15,127 bases of DNA from Sandaracinaceae bacterium (GTDB lineage Bacteria; Myxococcota_A; Polyangia; Polyangiales; Sandaracinaceae). The stretch spans positions 1-15,127 of the forward strand of contig JANWYL010000046.1 in NCBI GenBank assembly GCA_025056955.1, read 5' to 3'. Under the pieces are notes generated by a model, which searched no databases, had not been told where the DNA came from, and was given only the letters and a program-made list of their open reading frames with translations. The position numbers and the translations under genes are program-made. Shown one piece after another: positions 1-7,554 of this stretch. Numbering within the stretch: position 1 is the stretch's first letter; every line of letters starts with the position of its first letter.

Positions 1-474
1 ATCGGCTCTATCGCAGACGATGGACCAGAGGGCACATCCCATGGTTCACCGCATCCCTATGATCTCGAGGTTCCGCTGCTCTTCTTTGCACCTCGACTGA
101 AACCGACCCGCCTGCACTCACCCGTCCCCTTCCGATGCGCAACAGCAATACTTGCGCATTTCCTCGCCATCCCTTGGCCAAGAGAAAACCAGCAACCTCT
201 CCCATCCCTATGCCCCGAGCTCGTTCCTTATCTTTCACCTTGAAGGAATGTCGTCATCAATGTCATCGATCAATCTGCCATCCCCTCCACAAGCACAACG
301 AAAATCCAAGAAGCGAGCGGGCCGCACCTTTTTCCACCAACCAAAGCACCCCACAAACACACCATCGCTTGGTATCTCCTCTTTCCCCTGCTTTATCCTT
401 CTCAGCTCACAAATCGGATGCATTCACCCATTCGATGAAGCGTGATCATGCCTCGCCTCGTTCCATAAAAAACC
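1..474. other. No supportable gene; region downstream of the glycoside hydrolase gene
   Basis: This stretch lies beyond the stop codon of the minus-strand hydrolase gene. Open frames exist on both strands, but none shows a recognisable motif, a convincing signal peptide or a good ribosome binding site. The longest plus-strand frame (135-497) is a biased Ser/Pro/His/Arg composition typical of a chance frame. Two short minus-strand frames (235-423 and 8-238) overlap by a GTGA junction, but neither resembles a protein I know. I see no clear hairpin-plus-T terminator just after the hydrolase stop, only a T6 run without a stem. The region is best treated as intergenic or as decayed coding sequence. 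Confidence 0.5.
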
Positions 475-2013
475 CTATGGACAACGTCCAGGAATGAGGG
501 TGCAGCGCAAGGCTCGAATCCTGGTGTAGACGGGATAAGGCGCACCTCCTGGATCCATCCATGCGAATTCATTCCACGCCGGATCTCGAAGAATGAATGG
601 CATAATCGCACGCAAGCGAGGGTGAACCAACCAAAAATTGCGATAGGCCTCCTCTGTCCAAACCGCGATTTGCTCACGAGAGCCCCCATTTTCAGTGCAA
701 CGCCTCATCCTTTCATCTGGATGAGGTTCGCACCACCCTGTTTCTGTGAGGAAAACCTCGATATCGGGTCGGCCAATCTCTGCAATCTCACTTTCAAAGA
801 CGCGAAGCCCCACACCTGCTTCGCTGTAGGGCACAAAGAAGCCCCACCCAAAGCCACGAGCAGGGTAGCTGTGGCTCGCAAAGGCATCAATGTGGTTAAA
901 CACATCGGGAACAGCGCTCCGCATATCCCTCAAAAAATCCAAGGTCGTCGCTCCAGGGGTCCATCCTGATCCTTCGCATTCACACCTTTGCGGTCCCCCT
1001 GGTGCCAAGCCACCGTTGAGCACTCGGATGCGGGAATCACCAATTCCATGCAGTGCCTGAGCAACATCCCGCAACATGGCGGCATATTCCGCCGCCATCT
1101 GTGCCCCACTGATCCACCCCCCTGGCACCGAGCTTCGACGGCATTGCCACTCGTAACACAAGTTTGGCTCGTTGTGCACCTCGACATAGAGGGGCCAACC
1201 AGGGCGGAGAGGTAGTCCCATGACCACCCGTCGATAGGCTGCAGCGAGTTGGGTGTATCGGCGATGCCCCGAACCAGGATCCGCCTGGTCGCGCACGAAA
1301 CGATCACCCCATGGAGGCCCCATGCGCACTACCGGAATCAAATCGCGCGCATAAGTTTCCCGAATGGCCGCCACCCAAGATGGGTCTGGGCCAGAAGTTT
1401 CACGTACGATTCCCGGAAAAATCAACTGGACAAAACCGCCAGGCCCAACCAGGTTGGCAGCACGTTCAATGTCGGTAGCATCCCCAGGGCCAACAAAGCC
1501 GATGCCAAAGCGGTTCGTAGGTGGGTGTGGGCCTGGGCCCGCGTCACGCCCCGCGTCTTGAGGCCCAGCATCAGGCCGCGGAGGAGCCGGTGCAACCCAC
1601 ACCGAACAAGTGGCAATCGTTCGCGCTCCCATGTCCGCGGTGAATGCAAGCCGAAGAAGGCCACCACCAAATCCACGCACCACGAAGCGCCACGTAAAAG
1701 GCCCACTCCCCTCGATTGAGACAAGCATACTCGTCGGCGCCCCATCCCCCTCAACACTTAAACCGATGTAGACATGCCCTACCACGTCCGTAAAAGCCAC
1801 AGACAAGTCCTCCCCAACCCGAGGCATGCGCGGAAGAATGGTAAAGCGCGCATCGCATTCTGAGAAGGCGTAAGGCCCACGAAAGGCATCCACACGAAAG
1901 GTGTCCTCACGAAAAGCATTGATAGGAGCAGGTGTATCCCTCGAAGTATCCAAAGGAATCAAAGCTCCATCCAACCACCTGGAGTCAATCGGTAAACCAT
2001 CCAAAACAAACAC
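475..2013 (-). CDS. Clan GH-A glycoside hydrolase (secreted TIM-barrel glycosidase), lacking its signal peptide because of a frameshift
   Basis: The open frame gives 512 residues from a GTG start. Residues 28-50 are a linker with repeated Asp-Ala-Phe/Asp-Thr-Phe units, about 50-142 form a beta-sandwich-like domain, and 147-165 are an Asp-Ala-Gly/Pro linker. About 168-500 look like a (beta/alpha)8 barrel. N281-E282-P283 in the context VEVHNEPNL matches the acid/base motif of clan GH-A enzymes. E424 in FLTETGW matches the catalytic nucleophile strand, and H381-S-Y-P follows the expected barrel order. Together these support a retaining glycosidase acting on an extracellular polysaccharide; family (GH5- or GH39-like) and substrate cannot be set by eye. 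The GTG start is probably an artefact: a TAG lies two codons upstream, and a lipoprotein signal peptide sits in the neighbouring frame at 2017-2141. Adding one G to the G5 run joins the two. The catalytic residues are intact, so the enzyme is probably functional if the frameshift is an error. Confidence 0.8.
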   Translation of the reverse strand: MFVLDGLPIDSRWLDGALIPLDTSRDTPAPINAFREDTFRVDAFRGPYAFSECDARFTILPRMPRVGEDLSVAFTDVVGHVYIGLSVEGDGAPTSMLVSIEGSGPFTWRFVVRGFGGGLLRLAFTADMGARTIATCSVWVAPAPPRPDAGPQDAGRDAGPGPHPPTNRFGIGFVGPGDATDIERAANLVGPGGFVQLIFPGIVRETSGPDPSWVAAIRETYARDLIPVVRMGPPWGDRFVRDQADPGSGHRRYTQLAAAYRRVVMGLPLRPGWPLYVEVHNEPNLCYEWQCRRSSVPGGWISGAQMAAEYAAMLRDVAQALHGIGDSRIRVLNGGLAPGGPQRCECEGSGWTPGATTLDFLRDMRSAVPDVFNHIDAFASHSYPARGFGWGFFVPYSEAGVGLRVFESEIAEIGRPDIEVFLTETGWCEPHPDERMRRCTENGGSREQIAVWTEEAYRNFWLVHPRLRAIMPFILRDPAWNEFAWMDPGGAPYPVYTRIRALRCTLIPGRCP

Positions 2014-2016
2014 ATC

Positions 2017-2141
2017 CCCCTACCAGTACTTCCATCATTGGAGGCCCCTTCTAAGGACCCACTGCACCCTCCGATGGCCGAAGTGAACAATATGTACCTC
2101 AAAACCAGACCCCATCGATGCAAGGCACTTGGTCCTACCAT
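2017..2141 (-). other. Detached lipoprotein signal peptide of the glycoside hydrolase
   Basis: From ATG at 2139-2141 the frame reads MVGPSALHRWGLVLRYIL, then FTSAIGGC, then SGSLEGASNDGSTG. This is a short basic n-region, a hydrophobic core and a lipobox (AIGGC), so the mature protein would begin with a lipidated Cys. The frame then runs out of phase with the hydrolase and continues as unrelated residues to a stop at 1959. A weak AAGGA lies only about 3 bases before the ATG, so the start is not certain; an in-frame TTG at 2180 is an alternative. Inserting one C in the plus-strand C5 run (2016-2020) gives a continuous reading ...STGRGDVFVLDGLPID... into the hydrolase. I infer that this is the true N-terminus of that gene. 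Confidence 0.65.
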
Positions 2142-2223
2142 ATGTCCTTGATTATCACTGGCGTCATCCTCACCACACAAACAATCAAAAGCACGCCACC
2201 CGCCAAGGTGATTGGAGCAAGCC
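2142..2223 (-). other. Short spacer between the fused surface-protein frame and the hydrolase gene
   Basis: The 82 bp between the TGA at 2224-2226 and the hydrolase ATG at 2141 show no clear terminator hairpin and no convincing -35/-10 pair. The hydrolase is probably read through from upstream, as part of the same minus-strand transcription unit. Confidence 0.35.
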
Positions 2224-3872
2224 TCAGTTCACTTGAAAAATCCGAATGCCATTTTGGGTCATTCCCCTCATCTCTTTGCGCCACCAGCTCACAACGCGGC
2301 TACCCATCGGTGCAACCGCCTGCTCCACCCAAAACCCGGTGTGATCGCGGCTATCCAAGACCTGGATCATCCACCGATCCCCCATGCGACGTGCGAGACG
2401 CAACCTATGCGCTGTCGCATCCTGATATGCAATCCTGATCTCCCCGCTTGACGTCACCACAATTGAAGCATCGTCTCCAACAATGTGCCGACCGTCTGGA
2501 TGGGGATTCATTCCATCTGTTGTCCCGTCGTCCACCACCTCCCGCACTGCCACATCACCACCATCAACCCTTGCATAGCGCAGCACTTCATCCGTTGCAT
2601 CAACGTACGCGATATGCCAGCGCCCCATCTCATCAACCACAAGAGAAGCAGAAATACCAGAATCCCCACCGCCACGGCGACCATAACCATCGATCAAAAA
2701 TGGCGCCGACCACGAAGAACCATCATGCCTTGCACCATACAGGTTGCCCTCCGAACGATCGTAGAAGATGAGGGCCAGCCCATTGCGAGTTGTTGCAATC
2801 TGGGTGTAGAGGCCACGGCCAGGATAAAGATCCTCAACGTAGGGATTGGGGAGCACATCCTCGCAGCGCCCTCCAACGCACGCCTTCCCCATCCCACATG
2901 CAGGTGAACAGGTGCTACTTGGCATGGCGCATCGGCCCGAAGCCAAACACATTTGACCCATTGGACAGTACTCAGGACGGCATGGTGTTTCTTTTCCAGA
3001 GACCTCAACCAATCGCCAATCTGAAGCAGAAGAAGGCATGGGGGTCGAAGCGTGCGCGACGCGAACGGCACTCCGCACACGGCCAGAATCAGGCATGGCA
3101 TCGATGCGAAGGTAGGAGACGACAGGCCTGCCCATCGCATCCAAGGTGATCGATGCATATCGCCCAGAATCACCCTGAGCATCAATCGTGTGAACAGACC
3201 AATTGCCAGGACGACCAATCGCAATCTTCAAAGCAGTGTTCGTCGCATCGTAGTAGGCGATGTAGAAGGTGCCTCCGCTGTTACGGACCATTGCTGTCCA
3301 ACGACCCACGTCATCTCCAGGCTCAGCCACACCACCTCGCCACCCATTTGGATCGGCTGTCACACGCGCACCACGTGGCACACCATCGACGATCTCCCAG
3401 CGGATCATTGGGTTATCCCCTGGACTCATCGCCACACCAAACACAAGATCGCCGTAACTGTTGCCTGCAGGTACCCCTGGTGAATATCCCGAGATATAGG
3501 TTGTCATCCCATCAACAACCATGTCGAGATGAGTAGCGAGTAAACCAGGTTGCAAAGGTGGAAGCGGCTCACAACGGGTGCATTGCACGTTGCAATTTGA
3601 GTCGACAGACAGGTTTTGTGGAGAGCAGTTTTGACCAGAACCACAAATCGCTTCAACAGAGTAGGACACGCACATTCCGCGGGCAGGGCAGCAGACAGTT
3701 CCCATGGGATTGCCTGGAGGATCGGCGGGCGTGCACACCTCAGTGCACCCACTTGGCCCCATGTCTGCTCGTGCATCGCGTGGAATCGGCCGAGCCTCAC
3801 AATCACAACCGATCAATGACAACGCTAAAAACCCAGTTAAAACGCTAAAAAAAGGGCCAGAAAAACGCCCAC
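2224..3872 (-). CDS. Probable separate lipoprotein with beta-propeller-like repeats and Cys-rich modules
   Basis: This is the second half of the 1418-codon frame read as its own gene. GTG at 3870-3872 has AAGGA at 3879-3883 with a 6-base spacer. With one T added to the T7 run, the start reads MGVFLALFF...SLIGC, a normal lipoprotein signal. The mature part begins at fused-frame C892. Residues 912-970 are a Cys-rich segment. Repeats of the form (S/A)-(I/L)-x-(V/L)-D-x-MGR-x-x-(I/V)-x-Y-x-DAT-x-x-x-L-x-x-A recur, with DAT at 1078-1080, 1294-1296 and 1354-1356 and a related FYDRS at 1239. This spacing suggests blades of a beta-propeller. Two CxxxCxxGxxCxxGxC modules (1167-1184 and 1191-1206) are inserted between blades. 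An outer-surface binding or scaffold role is an inference, and I see no catalytic motif. In the sequence as given, translation from GTG 3872 would hit a stop soon after the T-run, so this gene depends on the base correction or on an in-frame internal start such as GTG 3900. Confidence 0.5.
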
Positions 3873-6480
3873 CTCCCTTCCTTCGCCGAACCAATGCCAC
3901 CAAAGCAATCGCTAAAACAACCAAGGCGCTCCTTCTGCCATTTGGAGCAGACACCTTGCAACCGCATCCAGCACCAGTGCGACCAGGATCTGGAATCCCT
4001 CGAATGAGAGGCATGGTAGCTCGCCCCACATTCCAAGCCTCATCACGCACCTCAACTTCAACCATGCGGGCATTTTCTGGTATATCCTGATCCGAAAGAG
4101 GCATCCAATCCGACCAATCACCCTCATCAAATCGGATGCGCATCTCCAATCGATCAGGAGGAGTGATGATGTCATCTGCAATCACGTGAATGCCATTGAC
4201 CCTATGCCGTGGCTCAATCTTCACAAAAGGTGGTAAGATATCGATGATCAACTCAGCGCTTGCAGGTGTAAGATCAACTGTTTTCGGTTCACCCGCAATT
4301 CTCACCCTGGTTTCAATCACATGGCGAGCTTGGAGGAGCAAAATTGGGTCTTCAATTATTACTGCTTCACCCCTCTCGAAACACAAAAAAGAGGATTCGC
4401 AATCGTTTACGTCAGCAAGGCGACCACCCATGATCCATGGAGACCATGGGCCACCATCAATCCGATAGCTGTACTCGTAGTCAACCCCTTGAGGCCCTTC
4501 TGCCCAAATTCGCAACCCCACTGAATTCAAACCATTTTGCCCAAAATTCTCTAGACTCATGCTTTCTCGCACAAGGGTGTACACCATCACCTCCATCTTG
4601 GTGTCGATTGGACGAATCAAAGGCCTAGGTGCTCCCCCGAGCTCGAAGTTCGCAAACACAGCAAGGAAGTCTTCACCCTCGTCGCTGATCGCCCGCACCC
4701 CACCACTTGGGATGTCAATCAAGATATCGGGAGTGCCATCCCGATTGAGATCGAAGGGAGGTATCTCAAAGGAAGGCAATCTTCCCGTAAGCATCCCTGC
4801 AAACATGCGAATCACCGTCTCGAGGGTCATCGCAAGGGAAGCAGGGTTTTCGACGAGGATCTCGCTGTTCAAAACGCGTGAGTTACGGGGATTGACGGCA
4901 GTCACCTGTGGAACGAGGCGGTTCCCCATCGCCATCAAGTCCACCGCAATCTGCAAATCCGTTTGGTAAGTCATGAAACGGATGTACCGCTCTTGTGACC
5001 AAACGTAAAAATCAACTTGGAGATTGGGTATCGTCATGGTGAGCAAAGGTTCACCAGAGCGAGTGCCAACCTCAAAAATGGGAGGACGTTGGGGACGCGT
5101 TGCCACGCTCAAAGGGGCTGCCGGAAGGGGATAGGCGAGGGCACGGAGGGTTGGTATGAGCACAGAAACGAGACCAGTTGTGAGCTGCTGGGACAGGCGG
5201 GTCCCAACACCCAGGCACAACATGCCTGAATCAAAAATCGCATAACCAGCATAGTTGAGGAAATCCTCGGATACCCCAATCCCCAGTTGATAGGGTGTTG
5301 ACGTGCCTGGTATCACGTTACCTTGAAATGCTGAAACTCGGCGGATGTCGGGAGGTGATGGTGGTTCAACCCGAGGAACACATGGGTTGTGTGCAGGGGT
5401 GCGAGTAAAGTTCCGATCGAAGGAAAGCAAGCCACCAGTGGCATAAAGAGACAAACCGTTGTTCATTGCCACACCGTCGCCCCCAGCAGCGAGTATCCCC
5501 ATGAGCGGCCCCCTCGTTCCTGGGGAGAAAGCGCCCAAAAAGCGATCACCCACATCGCCCTGACCTTCTACCCCAAGAAGCAAGGGAACGCAGTCCATGC
5601 TTCCCGAAAAGCGACAGATCGCATCAGGCCCACTCCCATCGGGTGAAGTGCCCCTTGGACAGCCATGCATTCCTTGACGGGCACAAAACAAATTCCCAAT
5701 TGCGGAGTTGAGCACACGAGAGACCTGCCCCTGAAGCCGATCGATCAGCTGCCGCTTAAAGAGGTTGATCAAGCCAGAAAGGATGGCTCCATCGAGTCCG
5801 CTACCTGAAGTGGTGATGTCATCGTTCTCAATGTCCTGCCCCATCACCAATCTCGCTTCACCCACGTCAATCCGGGTAAATCCATTCCGTGGGTCCCGTG
5901 TCTCCCCACGAAGGGTGATGAGGGCCTCGAGAGCCACAAAATCGCGAGAACCGCGCCTTGTATCAACGTCCACATTGATGCGCGTGGTCCAGAGATGACG
6001 AACCTCAACCGGAATGTTTCGCCGCACGCCCCCTGCGTCCCGCGAATCCACGCGGACCTGAAGCACAGCACGCAGTTGATTGGGTGGAGTTGGTATGATG
6101 TCGAGAGAGCGAACCTCAGCCCTGGCCCTGCAATCGTTCGCCGGGCATATGATGGCTCTCGCACTGAGAGGCAAGCCCTCTTCTGTCCGAGGAATCGGAA
6201 ACTCGATTGGGCCCCCATTGACCAGCTCCACAATGCGAGCGATGTTGTTTTCGATCAGCTGCACGCCACTCTCTGTGATTCGGATTTGACCTGCGTTGGC
6301 CACACGGGGTTGTTCTGTGGGGAAACCTCCAGGGATTGGACTCATCCCAAACTGCTCGCACCCAGAACACCCACTTTCGGCATACGCAACAATCGCCAAT
6401 GCAAGCCCAATGAGCCTATGGGTTACCCGCGCCCCTTCCAAAGCAAAACACGCCTGCGACTTCCTTCGACCCAATCTCAT
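2224..6480 (-). CDS. Large MYXO-CTERM surface protein fused in frame to a beta-propeller-like lipoprotein (probably two genes)
   Basis: The frame codes for 1418 residues from ATG at 6478-6480, behind GGAGG (6485-6489). Residues 1-34 are an export signal with basic start, core LIGLALAIVAYA and possible cleavage after AYA; C38 and C41 follow. Residues 60-830 match no family I can name. They include amphipathic helix-like stretches (about 70-90 and 240-265), a DxNxDGxxD calcium-loop-like motif at 577-585, and two beta-sandwich-like repeats with paired Trp (GGPWSPW, and GDWSDW at 787-792). Residues 838-868 are a MYXO-CTERM tag: G838-C-G-C841, helix 852-864, then RRRK. Such tags are processed by myxosortases and should be C-terminal. 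Here the frame continues directly into a second export signal (876-891, lipobox LIGC892) and a 527-residue lipoprotein body. A Cys-X-Cys tag followed by a new signal peptide is not a sensible single protein. One extra T in the T7 run (3847-3853) would end the first protein at ...RFSGPFF and start a second at GTG 3872. Confidence 0.75.
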   Translation of the reverse strand: MRLGRRKSQACFALEGARVTHRLIGLALAIVAYAESGCSGCEQFGMSPIPGGFPTEQPRVANAGQIRITESGVQLIENNIARIVELVNGGPIEFPIPRTEEGLPLSARAIICPANDCRARAEVRSLDIIPTPPNQLRAVLQVRVDSRDAGGVRRNIPVEVRHLWTTRINVDVDTRRGSRDFVALEALITLRGETRDPRNGFTRIDVGEARLVMGQDIENDDITTSGSGLDGAILSGLINLFKRQLIDRLQGQVSRVLNSAIGNLFCARQGMHGCPRGTSPDGSGPDAICRFSGSMDCVPLLLGVEGQGDVGDRFLGAFSPGTRGPLMGILAAGGDGVAMNNGLSLYATGGLLSFDRNFTRTPAHNPCVPRVEPPSPPDIRRVSAFQGNVIPGTSTPYQLGIGVSEDFLNYAGYAIFDSGMLCLGVGTRLSQQLTTGLVSVLIPTLRALAYPLPAAPLSVATRPQRPPIFEVGTRSGEPLLTMTIPNLQVDFYVWSQERYIRFMTYQTDLQIAVDLMAMGNRLVPQVTAVNPRNSRVLNSEILVENPASLAMTLETVIRMFAGMLTGRLPSFEIPPFDLNRDGTPDILIDIPSGGVRAISDEGEDFLAVFANFELGGAPRPLIRPIDTKMEVMVYTLVRESMSLENFGQNGLNSVGLRIWAEGPQGVDYEYSYRIDGGPWSPWIMGGRLADVNDCESSFLCFERGEAVIIEDPILLLQARHVIETRVRIAGEPKTVDLTPASAELIIDILPPFVKIEPRHRVNGIHVIADDIITPPDRLEMRIRFDEGDWSDWMPLSDQDIPENARMVEVEVRDEAWNVGRATMPLIRGIPDPGRTGAGCGCKVSAPNGRRSALVVLAIALVALVRRRKGGGRFSGPFFSVLTGFLALSLIGCDCEARPIPRDARADMGPSGCTEVCTPADPPGNPMGTVCCPARGMCVSYSVEAICGSGQNCSPQNLSVDSNCNVQCTRCEPLPPLQPGLLATHLDMVVDGMTTYISGYSPGVPAGNSYGDLVFGVAMSPGDNPMIRWEIVDGVPRGARVTADPNGWRGGVAEPGDDVGRWTAMVRNSGGTFYIAYYDATNTALKIAIGRPGNWSVHTIDAQGDSGRYASITLDAMGRPVVSYLRIDAMPDSGRVRSAVRVAHASTPMPSSASDWRLVEVSGKETPCRPEYCPMGQMCLASGRCAMPSSTCSPACGMGKACVGGRCEDVLPNPYVEDLYPGRGLYTQIATTRNGLALIFYDRSEGNLYGARHDGSSWSAPFLIDGYGRRGGGDSGISASLVVDEMGRWHIAYVDATDEVLRYARVDGGDVAVREVVDDGTTDGMNPHPDGRHIVGDDASIVVTSSGEIRIAYQDATAHRLRLARRMGDRWMIQVLDSRDHTGFWVEQAVAPMGSRVVSWWRKEMRGMTQNGIRIFQVN
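3870..3883 (-). promoter_or_regulatory. Ribosome binding site and GTG start inside the fused frame
   Basis: AAGGA (3879-3883), a 6-base spacer AGGGAG and GTG (3870-3872) form a well-spaced initiation site in the frame next to the long frame. It becomes productive only if the T7 run at 3847-3853 is T8. It is the main evidence that two genes, overlapping by about 27 bases, were joined by loss of one base. Confidence 0.5.
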
Positions 6481-6504
6481 ACCACCTCCAAGCCCTACCG
6501 AGCG

Positions 6505-6534
6505 ATCTTAGACCGCTTCAGGCTTCTATTTCAA
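6505..6534 (-). promoter_or_regulatory. Possible sigma70-like promoter for the surface-protein genes
   Basis: Reading the minus strand, TTGAAA (6529-6534) and TAAGAT (6505-6510) are separated by 18 bases. They match the -35 and -10 consensus at 5 of 6 and 4 of 6 positions. They lie about 25 bases before the ATG at 6480, in the 78-bp gap after the phosphatase gene. Position and spacing fit, but such matches arise by chance. Confidence 0.3.
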
Positions 6535-6558
6535 TCCAGGTAACCAATTGTCTAGAAG

Positions 6559-7554
6559 CTAATCCGCAGAAACATGTCGCAACACCCGCACACCGCGCTG
6601 AGGTTCTGCGGCGAGGTACGGGCCCTTAATTTCAAGAACCTCAAGAGAACCCCCATAGAAACGAGAAAGGCCAACGTCAATCAGGTAGAGGCGTTCTTTG
6701 CACCGTGAAGTGATGCCGGCGTTTTGAACGGTGTGTCCGATGACCATCCGCTCAACCCTGAGCATTTCAAGCGTTTTGTGGAGGCGTTCACAGGCACGGC
6801 TTTCGTTATCCAAAGCGTAGCTTCGATCCCAAAGAGGGCTTGTGTCTGTCGACAAAATGCTTGGAAGAGGAATTTCCCCTAGCTCAAAGCGACGCGCGGA
6901 TTCGTTGATGGCATCAAGCCCAATTGAAGCGAATTCAGGAAGCAACCCTCCGTGAACAAAAAGGGTGTCTCCAACAATGATCACCACTGGTCGCTTTGCC
7001 AAAGCACGTGCAATCATTGAGCCGGGCGCAAAAGCAGTGGCTCGCCCCCAAGCATGGCGAGGATAGCGGAATCGGATAATGGGTGAAGCTTGTTGGGAAT
7101 ATGCATCAAAATCCAGAAAACCCTCTTTGGTAACGTACCGAAAATCTCCCGCAACGTTCATGATCTCGTGGTTTCCTTGGATTGCGATAAAAGCACCTCC
7201 CGCCGCTTTGGCCTCTCGCTCAAGCCGTTCAACCAATGACAACACCTCAGGCTCATCATCTCCCCGGTCGAGGAGATCACCTAGTTGCACAACAACCGTA
7301 TCTTTTCCCACCCAATGATCATTTGCATCGATGGCCTGAGCCAAACGCAGTGCTCTGCGGATGGCTTCGAGATCCCCATGGATATCACCAATCGCCACAA
7401 GACGCCGTGGCATGGGTAAGCGCCATTCCGATTGTCCAAAACCAGACTCAGCTTGCTTCCTCTCCCCTTCAGCGTCCGAAAAACAACTGCATGCAGCAGA
7501 GGAGATGGCGATCAAAAAAGCAATCCATGGTGAAAGGCTGAACCTAATAACCAT
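6559..7554 (-). CDS. PPP-family protein phosphatase lipoprotein, Shewanella-like (SLP) type
   Basis: This 331-residue protein carries the metal-binding motifs of the PPP phosphoesterases in order: GDIHGD (56-61), GDLLDRGD (92-99), GNHE (127-130), HGG (201-203) and GHT (273-275). They supply the Asp, His and Asn ligands of a two-metal centre that hydrolyses phosphomonoesters, usually phospho-Ser/Thr/Tyr in proteins. The insert between GNHE and HGG and the PLWDR segment (240-244) resemble the bacterial Shewanella-like phosphatases, but that subfamily call is by eye. Residues 1-22 are a signal peptide ending in lipobox SSAAC, so the enzyme should be a lipoprotein facing the periplasm or outer surface, which is unusual for a protein phosphatase. 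The ATG lies inside the 3' end of purL (11-bp overlap) with no good ribosome binding site, so translation may depend on coupling to purL. A nucleotide or diadenosine polyphosphate substrate is an alternative. Confidence 0.85.
   Translation of the reverse strand: MVIRFSLSPWIAFLIAISSAACSCFSDAEGERKQAESGFGQSEWRLPMPRRLVAIGDIHGDLEAIRRALRLAQAIDANDHWVGKDTVVVQLGDLLDRGDDEPEVLSLVERLEREAKAAGGAFIAIQGNHEIMNVAGDFRYVTKEGFLDFDAYSQQASPIIRFRYPRHAWGRATAFAPGSMIARALAKRPVVIIVGDTLFVHGGLLPEFASIGLDAINESARRFELGEIPLPSILSTDTSPLWDRSYALDNESRACERLHKTLEMLRVERMVIGHTVQNAGITSRCKERLYLIDVGLSRFYGGSLEVLEIKGPYLAAEPQRGVRVLRHVSAD

Noticed and set aside
8..423. Two short minus-strand frames (235-423 and 8-238) joined by a GTGA overlap
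   Set aside because: The overlap looks like translational coupling, but neither product resembles a known protein, there is no good ribosome binding site, and no single-base change makes a clearly better protein.
135..497. A 120-codon plus-strand frame
   Set aside because: The composition is Ser/Pro/His/Arg-rich with no motif, and its end overlaps the hydrolase coding region on the other strand; it looks like a chance frame.
1249..1719. A 156-codon plus-strand frame inside the hydrolase gene
   Set aside because: It is Arg/Pro-rich and antisense to a gene with clear catalytic motifs; a shadow frame.
2694..3224. A 176-codon minus-strand frame inside the propeller-like lipoprotein region
   Set aside because: It is in a different frame from the DAT-repeat protein, which has the repeat pattern and Cys modules; the alternative shows no motif.
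2224..6480. A true new double-anchor surface protein
   Set aside because: Rejected as the first choice because one added T in the T7 run yields two ordinary genes with stop, ribosome binding site, start and signal peptide all in place. It is kept as an alternative in the findings.
5995..6543. A 182-codon plus-strand frame across the start of the large surface protein gene
   Set aside because: It is antisense to a gene with a ribosome binding site and signal peptide, and its composition is typical of a shadow frame.
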